In this document: positions 18,213-27,382 of the stretch, in pieces
Position numbering within the stretch: the first letter of the stretch is position 1
Layout of the letters: each line of letters opens with the position of its first letter
Origin: Marinobacter panjinensis
GTDB lineage: Bacteria > Pseudomonadota > Gammaproteobacteria > Pseudomonadales > Oleiphilaceae
Reading direction: 5' to 3'
Length of the DNA stretch: 64,000 nucleotides
NCBI RefSeq assembly: GCF_005298175.1
Contig: NZ_SZYH01000002.1
Location: 590,207-654,206, forward strand
The notes under the pieces: model-generated
Database searches by the model: none
The model's input: the letters and a program-made list of their open reading frames with translations, nothing else
What the model was told of the DNA's origin: nothing
Position numbers and translations under genes: made by a program

Positions 18213-18413
18213 TCAAATCTGCATGATTTCGACCAGCACGGTCTTTACAATAAATCCTACCACTCCGGCGCCCAGAATGGTGAACAGGGCAATGGTGCCG
18301 AACCGACCCGCCTGGGACTTCCTGGCGAGGTCCCAGACAATAAAGCCCATCCAGACAATCAGGCCGGTCAGCAAGACCAGCATGGAAACTTCTGCGAATA
18401 CTGCTTCGTTCAT
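18213..18413 (-). CDS. DUF2788 small inner-membrane protein
   Basis: A 66-residue protein with two hydrophobic segments, about 10-28 (VSMLVLLTGLIVWMGFIVW) and about 40-60 (IALFTILGAGVVGFIVKTV), separated by a basic loop DLARKSQAGR. It matches the DUF2788 family of small gammaproteobacterial membrane proteins, whose function is unknown. It is in a minus-strand run between yaaA and rdgC. Confidence 0.82.
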   Translation of the reverse strand: MNEAVFAEVSMLVLLTGLIVWMGFIVWDLARKSQAGRFGTIALFTILGAGVVGFIVKTVLVEIMQI

Positions 18414-18439
18414 TAATGACTCCGGATTCTGTAAAAGGC

Positions 18440-19210
18440 TTACTGCCCGTCCCGCAGGAACACCCAGTTGTCTGCGCTGGACTGCTCCTCGCTGAACCGG
18501 TAACCCTCAAGATCAAAGCCCTTGAGATCGTCTGCCTGGGTAATGTTATTCTGGATGGCGTAGCGGCACATCAGTCCCCGGGCCTTCTTGGCGTAGAAGC
18601 TGATCATCTTGTACTGGCCGTTTTTCCAGTCCTTGAACTGGGGGGTAATCAGGCGGGCATCCAGCTCTTTCTTGCGCACGCTCTTGAAGTATTCGTTGGA
18701 GGCCAGGTTCACCAGTACGCCGTCATCCGCCTTCAGCAGGCGGTTGAGTTCGTCGGTAATCTTGCTGCCCCAGAAGGCGTACAGGTCTTTACCGCGATGA
18801 TTCCCGAACTTTGTACCCATTTCCAGGCGGTAGGGCTGCATCAGGTCCAGGGGTTTGAGCACGCCGTAGAGGCCGGAGAGTATACGCAGGCGCTTCTGGG
18901 CAATCTCGAATTCTTTGTCGCTGAAGCTTTCTGCATCCAGCCCGGTATAGACGTCGCCTTTGAATGCCAGCACCGCCTGCCGTGCATTCTCCGGTGTGAA
19001 GGGTGTGTGCCAGGAGCGAAAGCGCTCGGCATTGAGCTGGCCGAGCTTGTCGCTGACACCCATCAGGTTGCTGATGTCGTGGGGTTCCAGCTCCTTGAGC
19101 TGGTCAACCAGCTCGCAGGCGTCGTCCAGGAAAGCCGGCTGGGTGGCCTTGGTCGTGGCCAGTGGGCTGTCGTAGTCCAGTGTTTTTGCAGGAGAAATAA
19201 CCATCAACAT
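18440..19210 (-). CDS. yaaA: Peroxide stress protein YaaA (DUF328/UPF0246)
   Basis: A 256-residue YaaA, which lowers free intracellular iron and limits damage during H2O2 stress and binds DNA. The start is the ATG at 19208-19210 (MLMVISPAKTLDYDSP), matching the family N-terminus. A TTG three codons upstream is the only longer option. GDVYTGLDAE, LSGLYGVLKPLDLMQPYR and ISFYAKKARGLM are family signatures. It follows the glutaredoxin gene with a 12-base gap. Confidence 0.94.
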   Translation of the reverse strand: MLMVISPAKTLDYDSPLATTKATQPAFLDDACELVDQLKELEPHDISNLMGVSDKLGQLNAERFRSWHTPFTPENARQAVLAFKGDVYTGLDAESFSDKEFEIAQKRLRILSGLYGVLKPLDLMQPYRLEMGTKFGNHRGKDLYAFWGSKITDELNRLLKADDGVLVNLASNEYFKSVRKKELDARLITPQFKDWKNGQYKMISFYAKKARGLMCRYAIQNNITQADDLKGFDLEGYRFSEEQSSADNWVFLRDGQ

Positions 19211-19222
19211 GTCGGGCAATCC

Positions 19223-19456
19223 TCATCGGAGAAAATTCAGTAACTGGTCACTGGTAAAAGGCCAGTCCAGTTCCTCGCCGGTGTCGTTACGGCGCAGCAC
19301 CGGAATGCGCGTGCCGTAGCGTTCCACCAGCTGCCTGGACTGGGCAATGTCCACCGCGTCGACGGGAATGGGCGCAGGCATGGGCGTATTTACCAGCAGC
19401 GCTTCCGCCAGTTCGCACAGGTGGCACTGGGACGTGGTGTAAAAAGTCAGTTCCAT
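19223..19456 (-). CDS. Glutaredoxin family protein
   Basis: A 77-residue thioredoxin-fold protein of the DUF836/glutaredoxin-like family. TTSQCHLCELAEALL gives the CxxC redox pair near the N-terminus, and RIPVLRR supplies the cis-Pro segment. Its ATG abuts the yciK stop codon with no gap, so the two are co-translated. Confidence 0.88.
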   Translation of the reverse strand: MELTFYTTSQCHLCELAEALLVNTPMPAPIPVDAVDIAQSRQLVERYGTRIPVLRRNDTGEELDWPFTSDQLLNFLR

Positions 19457-20206
19457 TTACTTGGGCTGTGCGTCTATCTGCTGGCCATTGACGCCTGCGC
19501 TGTCCCGCCCCATCAGGTACAGGTAAACCGGCATCAGGTCTTCCGGTGCGGGATTCTGCTGCGGGTTCTCGGCGGGATACGCCGTGGCTCTCATATTGGT
19601 ACGGGTTGCCCCCGGGTTGAGGCTGTTCACCCGCACATTGTGGCGGTCATCGTCCAGCTCTTCGGCCAGCATCTGGCTCAGCCCCTCAATGGCAAACTTG
19701 GACACCGCGTAGGCCCCCCAGTAAGGCTTGGCGCGGCGACCAACACCGGAGGATGTGAAAATCACCGAGGCGTCATCGGACTTGCGCAGCAGCGGAATCA
19801 TGGCCCGGCTCAGCAGGAACGGAGCGGTGGCATTCACGTGCATCACCTTGTTCCAGATTTCCGGGTCGTATAGCTCAATGGGGCTGCGTGTGCCGAGGAT
19901 GGCAGCGTTGTGAAGCAGGCCGTCGAGTTGATCGAAATTGTCTTCGATCGTCATCGCCAGCTCTTCGTAGTCCTTGACGGCCGCGCCTTCGAAATTCAGC
20001 GGCACGATGGCCGGCTTCGGGTGGCCGGCGGCTTCGATTTCGTCATACACGGATTCCAGCTTGGAAACGGTGCGGCCTACAAGGATCACAGTGGCACCAT
20101 GGGCCGCATAGGCTTTTGCCGCAGCCCGTCCGATGCCGCTGCCGGCACCGGTTACCATAATGATGCGATCTTTCAGCAAGTCAGCCGGTGCTTGATAGTC
20201 CTGCAT
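19457..20206 (-). CDS. yciK: YciK family short-chain dehydrogenase
   Basis: A 249-residue classical SDR with cofactor loop TGAGSGIGRAAAKAYA, NNAG-equivalent LLHNAAILG, catalytic Ser in FTSSGVGRR and YAVSK active-site pair. The C-terminal LYLMGRDSAGVNGQQIDAQP is typical of YciK. The substrate is not known. It sits 21 bases after mupP in the mtaD-ubiG-mupP-yciK run known from Pseudomonas. Confidence 0.9.
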   Translation of the reverse strand: MQDYQAPADLLKDRIIMVTGAGSGIGRAAAKAYAAHGATVILVGRTVSKLESVYDEIEAAGHPKPAIVPLNFEGAAVKDYEELAMTIEDNFDQLDGLLHNAAILGTRSPIELYDPEIWNKVMHVNATAPFLLSRAMIPLLRKSDDASVIFTSSGVGRRAKPYWGAYAVSKFAIEGLSQMLAEELDDDRHNVRVNSLNPGATRTNMRATAYPAENPQQNPAPEDLMPVYLYLMGRDSAGVNGQQIDAQPK

Positions 20207-20227
20207 TCTGTGTCTCCGTTTGGAACT

Positions 20228-20896
20228 CTATTGTAACAGTTTTGCCAAGTCGCTGACGGTGTCAGCCACAATGTCAGCTTGCCACAGGTCAACCGCCTCT
20301 GGCTGTTCGATATAACCGTAACGTACCGCGATGGTTTTCATGCCCGCGTTGCGCCCGGCCTCGATGTCCCGTTCATGGTCACCGACGTACACGCCGGTGG
20401 CGGGGTCGGCGCCCACCTCCCGGCAGGCCAGGAATAACGCCTCCGGGTGCGGTTTCCGGTTAGTGACATGGTCCGGGCAGATCAGGGTAGAGCAGCGCTC
20501 CGCCAAGCCCAGGGCCTCTATCAATGGCGCCGCAAATCGCACCGGTTTGTTGGTGACGATGCCCCAGGGAATATTCCGGGCTTCCAGATCCTTCAGGATA
20601 GCGTCCACGCCTTCGAACAGGGTGGTTTCCACAGCCACGCCGGCTTCATACAGGTCGAGAAACGCCGTGTGTTTCTCCAGGTAGTCCGGGTGATCCGGCT
20701 CAAGGCCAAAGCCCACGAGGATCATTGCCCTGGCGCCGTTGGAAACCGAACGGCGGATGTGGGGCGCAGGCAGTGCCTGCAGCCCATGGGCTCGGCGCAG
20801 TTCATTCAGGCAACGGATAAAATCCGGTGCGGTATCAATCAGTGTGCCGTCCAGGTCGAACAGGACGGTTGAGGGCGAGGAGGGTGATGATGTCAC
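20228..20896 (-). CDS. mupP: N-acetylmuramic acid 6-phosphate phosphatase MupP (HAD family)
   Basis: A 222-residue HAD phosphatase starting at a GTG (20894-20896) that overlaps the ubiG TGA by four bases. A longer ORF reaching into ubiG is a reading artefact. Motif I is VLFDLDGTLIDT, motif II lies in GIVTNKP, Lys in HVTNRKPHPEA and motif IV is YVGDHERDIEAGRNAG. By sequence alone it could be phosphoglycolate phosphatase. The ubiG-mupP-yciK order is the Pseudomonas mupP locus, where the enzyme serves cell-wall recycling by dephosphorylating MurNAc-6-P, so MupP is preferred. Confidence 0.85.
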   Translation of the reverse strand: MTSSPSSPSTVLFDLDGTLIDTAPDFIRCLNELRRAHGLQALPAPHIRRSVSNGARAMILVGFGLEPDHPDYLEKHTAFLDLYEAGVAVETTLFEGVDAILKDLEARNIPWGIVTNKPVRFAAPLIEALGLAERCSTLICPDHVTNRKPHPEALFLACREVGADPATGVYVGDHERDIEAGRNAGMKTIAVRYGYIEQPEAVDLWQADIVADTVSDLAKLLQ

Positions 20897-21621
20897 GACG
20901 GATCCGTTTCCTCGCGTGTATCCATGGCATGCATCATATAGTTGACGTCCACATCCCGCCCCAGGCGATACACTTTGGTGATCGGGTTGTAGGTCATGCC
21001 CGTCAGTTCGCAGATGTCCAGCCCGGCGTGGCGCAGGTGATCCGACATTTCCGAGGGGCGGATGAACTTGCGCCATTCGTGCGTGCCCTTCGGCAGCAGC
21101 CTGAGCACATACTCAGCGCCCACAATCGCGAACAGGAACGACTTGGGGTTACGGTTGATGGTGGACACGAACAGATGTCCGCCGGGCTTCAGCAGCGCAG
21201 CGCAGGCCTTGATGACGGAGGCCGGGTCCGGCACATGCTCCAGCATTTCCAGGCAGGTGACCACATCGTACTGGCCGGTGTGTTCCGGGTCGATTGCCAG
21301 CTCTTCAACGGTGATCTGGCGATAGTCCACCTTGATGCCGCTTTCCATGCCATGGAGCCTGGCCACTGCCAGCGGTGCTTCGCCCATGTCTATGCCCGTC
21401 ACGTGCGCGCCCCGCTGTGCCATGCCCTCGGACAACAGGCCGCCGCCGCAGCCGACATCCAGGGCCCGCTTTCCCGCCAGGGGCACGCGCTCGTCAATGT
21501 AGTTGAGGCGCAGGGGATTGATGTCGTGCAGAGGGCGGAACTCGCTGGTGGGGTCCCACCAGCGGCTGGCCAGTGCCTCGAATTTGGCGATTTCGTTGTG
21601 GTCTACGTTCTGAGTGCTCAT
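20893..21621 (-). CDS. ubiG: Ubiquinone biosynthesis O-methyltransferase
   Basis: A 242-residue class I SAM methyltransferase performing both O-methylations of ubiquinone synthesis. The SAM site is LDVGCGGGLLSEGMA. The N-terminal FEALASRWWDPTSEFRPLHDINPLR and VTCLEMLEHVPDP are diagnostic of UbiG. It follows mtaD by 34 bases and overlaps mupP. Confidence 0.96.
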   Translation of the reverse strand: MSTQNVDHNEIAKFEALASRWWDPTSEFRPLHDINPLRLNYIDERVPLAGKRALDVGCGGGLLSEGMAQRGAHVTGIDMGEAPLAVARLHGMESGIKVDYRQITVEELAIDPEHTGQYDVVTCLEMLEHVPDPASVIKACAALLKPGGHLFVSTINRNPKSFLFAIVGAEYVLRLLPKGTHEWRKFIRPSEMSDHLRHAGLDICELTGMTYNPITKVYRLGRDVDVNYMMHAMDTREETDPS

Positions 21622-21655
21622 AGTTGGTTCTGCCTGATAACGGATATGTCGGGCG

Positions 21656-22996
21656 TCAGCTGGTTTGCTGCTCGCGGATACGGTCTGCCCAGCCCCGGAC
21701 GCGGAGCATCAGGTCTGGTACGTCAATACGGGTCAGCCTGCCTTCCTGTACCTGAGGTACGCCGTTGATCCAGCTATGGCTTACCTGGCGGCCATGGTTG
21801 CTGTAAACAAGGTGAGAGGCCGGATCGTACACCGGTTGCAGGAATGGGTCGCCCAGGTCCACGGCAATGATATCCGCCAGCTTACCGGCTTGCAGTGATC
21901 CGAGTTCATGGGCGCGCCCCAGTGCCTTTGCACCGTCGATCGTGGCCATGGCCAGCGCCTCATGGGCAGACAACGCGGTGGCATCATCAGCCACCACCTT
22001 GGCCAGCATGGACGCGGTGTTGAGTTCGCCAAACAGATCCAGGTCATTATTGCTGGCAGCACCGTCGGTGCCAATGGCGACATTGATGCCCGCCTCGCGG
22101 AATTTCTTTACCGGGCTGAGGCCGCTGGCCAGCTTGAGATTGGATTCCGGGCAATGAATCACCTGGGCGCCGGTGTCTTTCAGCAATTGTATGTCCGAAT
22201 CATCAATCTGGGTCATGTGGACACACTGGGTTGTGGGCCCCAGTACGCCCAGCTCTGCCATTCGTGCTGTGGGTCGCTTGCCGGTTTTCTCCAGGGCATC
22301 GGCCACCTCGGAGGCGGTTTCATGAAGGTGGATCTGGATAGGCGTGCCGGTGCTCCGTGACAGCGCCACGGCTTTTGTCAGTGGCTCGTCAGACACCGTA
22401 TAAGGCGCATGGGGGCCGATGGCCGGCATAATGAACGGGTCGTCCTGCCACTGGCGGATGAAGTCCTCGCCCTTGGCCAGGTATTCATCTGGCCCGGCTC
22501 CCCAGGGTGTCGGGAAATCCAGCAGGGGAAAACAAACCTGGGCGCGCATGCCGGCGTCTTTGGCAAGCTGGGCAACGATTTCGGGGAAAAAGTACATGTC
22601 CGCAAAGGTGGTGGTGCCGGTGCGAAGCATTTCTGCCATGGCCAGCTGCGTACCATCGGCAATGAACGGCTCGCTGACAAACGCGCCTTCGGCGGGCCAG
22701 ATATGGTCCTTCAGCCAGGTCATCAGCGGCAGGTCGTCTGCCAATCCGCGGAACAGCGACATGGCGGCATGGCCATGCATATTGATCAGGCCGGGAAGCA
22801 CCACATGGTTGGGCAGGTCGATGGTTTCCTTGGCACGGTAACGGGCATCGGCTTCATCCCGGGAGACCACTGCGGCAATCCGTTCACCCTGGACAAGCAC
22901 CGCCTGGTGTTCCAGTACCGCGTTCGCGGGCTCTATGGGGATAACCCAGCGTGCGTTGATGCGAATATCTGCTGCGGTAATGGTGTCTGCCGTCAT
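21656..22996 (-). CDS. mtaD: 5-methylthioadenosine/S-adenosylhomocysteine deaminase (TRZ/ATZ family)
   Basis: A 446-residue amidohydrolase. Metal and catalytic residues are visible in NMHGHAAMSLFRGLADD (HxH), QIHLHETASEV, HCPESNLKLASG and IGTDGAASNNDLD. The family deaminates methylthioadenosine or S-adenosylhomocysteine. The divergent mtnA gene, also in methionine salvage, supports methylthioadenosine as substrate. It heads the run mtaD-ubiG-mupP-yciK. Confidence 0.92.
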   Translation of the reverse strand: MTADTITAADIRINARWVIPIEPANAVLEHQAVLVQGERIAAVVSRDEADARYRAKETIDLPNHVVLPGLINMHGHAAMSLFRGLADDLPLMTWLKDHIWPAEGAFVSEPFIADGTQLAMAEMLRTGTTTFADMYFFPEIVAQLAKDAGMRAQVCFPLLDFPTPWGAGPDEYLAKGEDFIRQWQDDPFIMPAIGPHAPYTVSDEPLTKAVALSRSTGTPIQIHLHETASEVADALEKTGKRPTARMAELGVLGPTTQCVHMTQIDDSDIQLLKDTGAQVIHCPESNLKLASGLSPVKKFREAGINVAIGTDGAASNNDLDLFGELNTASMLAKVVADDATALSAHEALAMATIDGAKALGRAHELGSLQAGKLADIIAVDLGDPFLQPVYDPASHLVYSNHGRQVSHSWINGVPQVQEGRLTRIDVPDLMLRVRGWADRIREQQTS

Positions 22997-23155
22997 TTAC
23001 CCTGCCTTGGCCGGGCCGCCCGGAAAACGTCCGTGCAGCCGAAGAATGTAGCCCGAAAGTATAGCGACCACCCGGACCAAGAACTACCCTGGGGGCTGAG
23101 TTTGGAGTGTTATCACAGGTATACTGCCTTTTTGTAACCTGTCTGGAGTGACTGA

Positions 23156-24220
23156 ATGAGCAAAACCACTGGTTCATCCGGTAAACGTTCCATTGGAACC
23201 GTGGCCATACGCTGGCATGGCGGCAGTCTAGAACTGCTGGATCAGCGGCTGCTGCCCGACGAGGAGCACTGGATTACGCTGGAGGGCGCCTCCGGTGTTG
23301 CCCAGTGTATTCGGGACATGGTGGTGAGAGGTGCCCCGGCCATTGGCATAAGCGCCGCCTATGGAGTGGCCCTGGCCGCCCGCCATGCCGGCGGTGGTGA
23401 CTGGAAAGCCGAGATCAAGCAAGCCATACGCGAATTGGCCGCATCGCGGCCGACAGCGGTCAACCTGTTCTGGGCGCTGCAGGAAATGGAACGTGAATTC
23501 GCCGGTTGTCACTCCCTGGATGAAGCTGTGAAACGGCTTGCCAAAACCGCTGAACGCATTCATGAGGACGATCTGGCCGCCAACCTGGCCATGGCCGATA
23601 ATGCCCTGGAACACATGGCTGCCGACAAGCCGTTTTCTGTACTCACCCACTGCAATACCGGCGCCCTGGCCACCGGCGGTTATGGTACCGCGCTGGGCGT
23701 AATCCGTCGGCTCCATGAGGCGAAACTGCTCAAGGACGTGTTTGCGGATGAGACCCGCCCCTGGCTGCAGGGCAGCAGACTGACCGCCTGGGAACTGTCA
23801 CGGGATGGTATTCCTGTCACTCTGAACGCAGACGGTGCGGCGGCTGCAATTATGGCTGCGGGTAAAGTGCGCTGGGTGATCGTCGGTGCCGACCGGATTA
23901 CCGCCAATGGTGACGTTGCCAATAAAATTGGCACCTACAGCCTCGCGGTGCTGGCTCGCCACCACAAAGTGGGGTTTATGGTGGTGGCACCGTCCAGTAC
24001 CGTCGACATGTCGCTGGAGTCCGGCAAGGATATCCCCATTGAAGAACGCGAAGGCTCAGAGCTCAGGCAGATCAGGGGAGTGGCCATTGCGCCGGCCGGG
24101 GTCAAAGTATTCAACCCGGTATTCGATGTGACGCCGGCAAGTCTGATTGACGTAATCGTGACCGAGAAGGGGGTTGTCAGCACGCCCAATGTGACCGGAA
24201 TGTGGTCGCTATTCGACTGA
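23156..24220 (+). CDS. mtnA: S-methyl-5-thioribose-1-phosphate isomerase
   Basis: A 354-residue MtnA, which converts methylthioribose-1-phosphate to methylthioribulose-1-phosphate in methionine salvage. The signatures VVRGAPAIGISAAYG, THCNTGALATGGYGTALG (catalytic Cys) and VGADRITANGDVANKIGTY (catalytic Asp) are intact. The start ATG at 23156 follows CTGGAG. The last 12 bases overlap the 3' end of the convergent HTH gene. Confidence 0.96.
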   Translation: MSKTTGSSGKRSIGTVAIRWHGGSLELLDQRLLPDEEHWITLEGASGVAQCIRDMVVRGAPAIGISAAYGVALAARHAGGGDWKAEIKQAIRELAASRPTAVNLFWALQEMEREFAGCHSLDEAVKRLAKTAERIHEDDLAANLAMADNALEHMAADKPFSVLTHCNTGALATGGYGTALGVIRRLHEAKLLKDVFADETRPWLQGSRLTAWELSRDGIPVTLNADGAAAAIMAAGKVRWVIVGADRITANGDVANKIGTYSLAVLARHHKVGFMVVAPSSTVDMSLESGKDIPIEEREGSELRQIRGVAIAPAGVKVFNPVFDVTPASLIDVIVTEKGVVSTPNVTGMWSLFD

Positions 24221-24931
24221 GTCGTCCTTTTGCGCCCGCAGCTCCGCCATTTCCTTTTCCTGCTCTTCGATAAAGTGCAGCGACATTTCGAAACTCTGAC
24301 GGGTGAAATCCAGAACCTTCCGGAAACCCTCGTCAGAGAGGGTGCGGGCGTCGTCATGGCTGCGGAAGATATTGATGAACTGGCGCTCCCGCTCGAATTG
24401 CAGCGGTAGTCGGCCAATGCCCCAGTCGTTGAGTATTCGCCAGACCTCGGGGTTGTAATTGCGGGTGGTGCGAAGAATAAACGGAATCGGGTCGTTACGT
24501 GCTATCAGCGCTGCCAGGCGCAGTATCAGCTCAAATGACAGTGTGGTAGTGCCGTTTTCAATGGCCTCGAGAACCGATTTGTCTTTCAGATTCAGGGCTT
24601 CGCTCATTTCCGACCGGGTCAGCCCGGCCACTTCGCGGATGTCTTTCAGGGAGTTGCCTGCTGCCAGCATCATGCGAAGCTGATCCTGGGAGTTCATCAG
24701 TGCGCGGCCGACTTTCAGAGAGGTATCCGTGGATTTGGCGGCGAAGCGTAGTGCTGATCCTGTGAGGCCGGCAATGCGGTCAATGAGTGACTCGGACCCC
24801 TTGTTTTCCTCCTGACCTTCGGCACCCTGAACATGTCCTACCTCTTCCATGGACCTCATGGCATGCATGGCGTCCATCAGCATACCTTCCAGCTGGCGTG
24901 CCCTGTTCCGGTCTTCTTCCTTGTCAGCCAT
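24209..24931 (-). CDS. XRE-type helix-turn-helix regulator
   Basis: A 240-residue protein with a Cro/CI-type helix-turn-helix in the middle (about 95-145: LKDIREVAGLTRSEMSEALN, then KSVLEAIENGTTTLSFELILRLAAL). The N-terminal third is charged and helical. The C-terminal third (about 175-240) is probably a dimerising or effector helix bundle with no known ligand site. The targets are unknown. It ends inside the convergent mtnA gene and lies 34 bases upstream of prc on the same strand, so the two may share a transcript. Confidence 0.83.
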   Translation of the reverse strand: MADKEEDRNRARQLEGMLMDAMHAMRSMEEVGHVQGAEGQEENKGSESLIDRIAGLTGSALRFAAKSTDTSLKVGRALMNSQDQLRMMLAAGNSLKDIREVAGLTRSEMSEALNLKDKSVLEAIENGTTTLSFELILRLAALIARNDPIPFILRTTRNYNPEVWRILNDWGIGRLPLQFERERQFINIFRSHDDARTLSDEGFRKVLDFTRQSFEMSLHFIEEQEKEMAELRAQKDDSVE

Positions 24932-24965
24932 GGCTAACGCCCGTTCACGGAGGAGTTTGGGCCGC

Positions 24966-27140
24966 TCAGCGCGCCTGGGCCTGAGCGGTTATCTGTTTGA
25001 TGTCCAGGATGGAGGCCATGCGTTGATCCAGTTCCAGCATGTCGGCCATGATTTTGCCGCCTTCATGAACAATGAAGTCCATCTCCTCATCGGTGCTGTC
25101 CAGATCTGCTGCCTGTTGGTCCTGCCATTCGTCCAGCTCTTCCAGGCTGTCGAACGGGTCGCCACCATGAATCTCGCGGCGGGCATTGGCAATGCTGAGG
25201 CGCGTACGTTCAATCTGTGACTGATATTCCTTGCGGTCGTCGATGTTGAGGCTGACGGACGTCTGCTCCCGCTGTTGCTTGAGAAATTCGATTTCTTTCT
25301 GCAGCAACTGGAATTCCGGATCGTCTTCAAACCGGTTGTCGTGGCGTGTGCGCAATTCGTCAATCACACTGCTGAAGTCAAAATAGCGGGTGTGGGGTAC
25401 GGCTTCGATCTGGTCCCAGGGCAGGGCATGATCCAGGGCATCTTCACCGATGCGGGTCTTGTCCACTCTTGACGGGATCTCGATATCGGGAATCACGCCT
25501 TTGTGTTGCGTGGAGCCGCCGGAAACCCGGTAGAACTTGCTCTGGGTGATCTTCAACTGGCCATGGTTCAGCGGGCGTACTGCCTGAACGGTGCCCTTGC
25601 CGAAGGTTTGGGAGCCTACTACCAGGCCCCGGCCATAGTCCTGAATGGCGCCGGCAAAGATCTCTGATGCCGATGCACTCATGCGATTGACCAGAACCAC
25701 CAGCGGGCCGTCGTAGGAAACCGAGGGATCTTCGTCGTTCAGTACCTGCACGTCGTTATTGGAGTTGCGGATCTGAACGGTGGGGCCCTTCTCGATAAAC
25801 AGGCCGACCAGGTCGTTGGCTTCGTGAAGAGCGCCGCCGCCATTGTTGCGGAGGTCCATCACTACACCGTCAATACCTTCAGCCTTGAGCTCATCGATCA
25901 GTTTGCGGACATCGCGGGTGGTGCTCTTGTAGTTCGGGTCACCGTTCTGCATCGCCTTGAAATCGGCATAGAAGGTGGGAATGTGGATCACGCCGATGCG
26001 GAAAGTGTCACTGCCACGATCGAACTCAATCACTTCGCTGCTGGCGCTTTGCTCTTCCAGCTTCACCTTGTCGCGCTTGATGGCGATGGTCTCGGTGACG
26101 GTTTCATCCGGGGCGTCAGCGGGAATAACTTCGAGGGTAACGGTCGACTCACGGGGACCACGAATCAGGTCCACCACTTCATCAAGGCGCCAGCCGATAA
26201 CGTTTACGGCCTTGCTCTCATCTTCCTGTTTGACCGACACAATGCGGTCTGCGGGCTCAAGCTGGCCCTGCTTGGATGCTGGCCCGCCGGGCACCAGGCG
26301 CACCACTTTGGTGTACTCGTTGTCTGACTGCAGCACGGCGCCAATGCCTTCCAGTGAAAGGCTCATGTTGATGTTGAAGTTCTCGGAGGTGCGCGGTGAG
26401 AAGTACGACGTGTGCGGGTCCCACATGCCGGCAAAGGCATTCATATAGGCCTGGAAGGCATCCTCACTGCGGGCCTGGTAGGCACGCTTCAGTTGGCCTT
26501 CGTAGCGGCGGCGCAAGGCATCTTCAATGCCTTCATCGTCAGTGCCGTTGAGGCGCTGGGCGAGCACCGCGTTCTTGATTCTCTTCACCCACAAGGCATC
26601 CAGCGCTTCCTTGTCGGCTTCCCAATTCGCCTCGGACCGGTCCAGCAGGATGCTTTCAGCGGCTTCGAAGTCGAGCTTGTCGATACCTTCATCGACAATT
26701 CCCAGGGCGAACTCAAGGCGTTGGATAATCCGTTGCTGCACCAGGTTGTAAATATCGAAGCCGGGCTGTAGCTGGCCCGTTTTGAGGGCCGAGCCAAGCC
26801 CCAGCCGTACGGCGTTGAAGTTCTCGATGTCTTTTTGCGTCAGGTAGATGCGCTGACCGTCGAGGTATTCCAGGTAGGCATCAAACACGTCTCCGGACAG
26901 AGAGTCGTTGATGCTCATGTCGCGGAAGTGGGTAAATTGTAATTGCCGCGCGATCAGGATGTTCGCCCTGGCTTGTTCCACGGTCGGGGACACAGGCTCG
27001 TAGACTTTGTCGGTATCCACCTTGGCTGACACTGGCAGGGCGAGCGCCAGCATCAGGGTCAGGACGGCTGCCTGTTTGCCGGCTCTGCCGCCCTTGCCGG
27101 AGTTGCTGCAACGGCTGATAAATCGTTCCGCGATGCTCAT
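24966..27140 (-). CDS. prc: Carboxy-terminal processing (tail-specific) protease
   Basis: A 724-residue periplasmic S41 protease. A signal sequence is present (about 22-40, AVLTLMLALALPVSA). A PDZ domain (about 245-330) includes SLEGIGAVLQSDNEYTKVV, and the catalytic domain carries the Ser in NRMSASASEIFAGAIQDYG and the Lys in GSQTFGKGTVQAVRP. A DUF3340 C-terminal domain follows. Prc trims C-termini of lipoproteins and cell-wall hydrolases. The length agrees with Pseudomonas and E. coli Prc. Confidence 0.95.
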   Translation of the reverse strand: MSIAERFISRCSNSGKGGRAGKQAAVLTLMLALALPVSAKVDTDKVYEPVSPTVEQARANILIARQLQFTHFRDMSINDSLSGDVFDAYLEYLDGQRIYLTQKDIENFNAVRLGLGSALKTGQLQPGFDIYNLVQQRIIQRLEFALGIVDEGIDKLDFEAAESILLDRSEANWEADKEALDALWVKRIKNAVLAQRLNGTDDEGIEDALRRRYEGQLKRAYQARSEDAFQAYMNAFAGMWDPHTSYFSPRTSENFNINMSLSLEGIGAVLQSDNEYTKVVRLVPGGPASKQGQLEPADRIVSVKQEDESKAVNVIGWRLDEVVDLIRGPRESTVTLEVIPADAPDETVTETIAIKRDKVKLEEQSASSEVIEFDRGSDTFRIGVIHIPTFYADFKAMQNGDPNYKSTTRDVRKLIDELKAEGIDGVVMDLRNNGGGALHEANDLVGLFIEKGPTVQIRNSNNDVQVLNDEDPSVSYDGPLVVLVNRMSASASEIFAGAIQDYGRGLVVGSQTFGKGTVQAVRPLNHGQLKITQSKFYRVSGGSTQHKGVIPDIEIPSRVDKTRIGEDALDHALPWDQIEAVPHTRYFDFSSVIDELRTRHDNRFEDDPEFQLLQKEIEFLKQQREQTSVSLNIDDRKEYQSQIERTRLSIANARREIHGGDPFDSLEELDEWQDQQAADLDSTDEEMDFIVHEGGKIMADMLELDQRMASILDIKQITAQAQAR

Positions 27141-27339
27141 AAGCTTGTGTACCTGACGGTGGGTGGCGATACGGGTGACGATAAGATAAAGAGGTCAGCG
27201 GATATCGCCCGATTGACTCATAGTTTTATTGTAGGCAAGCGCAGGTGCGGTTGCCATAGTGTTGAAGTATCGGTTCGTGACAATCTGTCCATGGAGTAGT
27301 CAGGTTCGTAAACAGAAAAGCTCTCAGACAGTGCAGGAG

Positions 27340-27372
27340 CCCTTGCCGGAGCGGAAAGGTCTCCGGCAAGGG
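27340..27372 (-). terminator. Stable hairpin after the beta-oxidation operon
   Basis: A perfect 12-bp stem, CCCTTGCCGGAG with CTCCGGCAAGGG, around a 9-base loop, starts 11 bases past the end of the beta-oxidation gene. No U-run follows in the minus direction, so it may be a weak terminator or an mRNA 3'-end stabiliser. Confidence 0.55.
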
Positions 27373-27382
27373 AAGGCGGGGG

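Noticed and set aside
20897..21076. 60-residue N-terminal extension of MupP
   Set aside because: It lies within ubiG in another frame. The HAD motif I starts soon after the GTG at 20896, which overlaps the ubiG stop in the usual coupled fashion.
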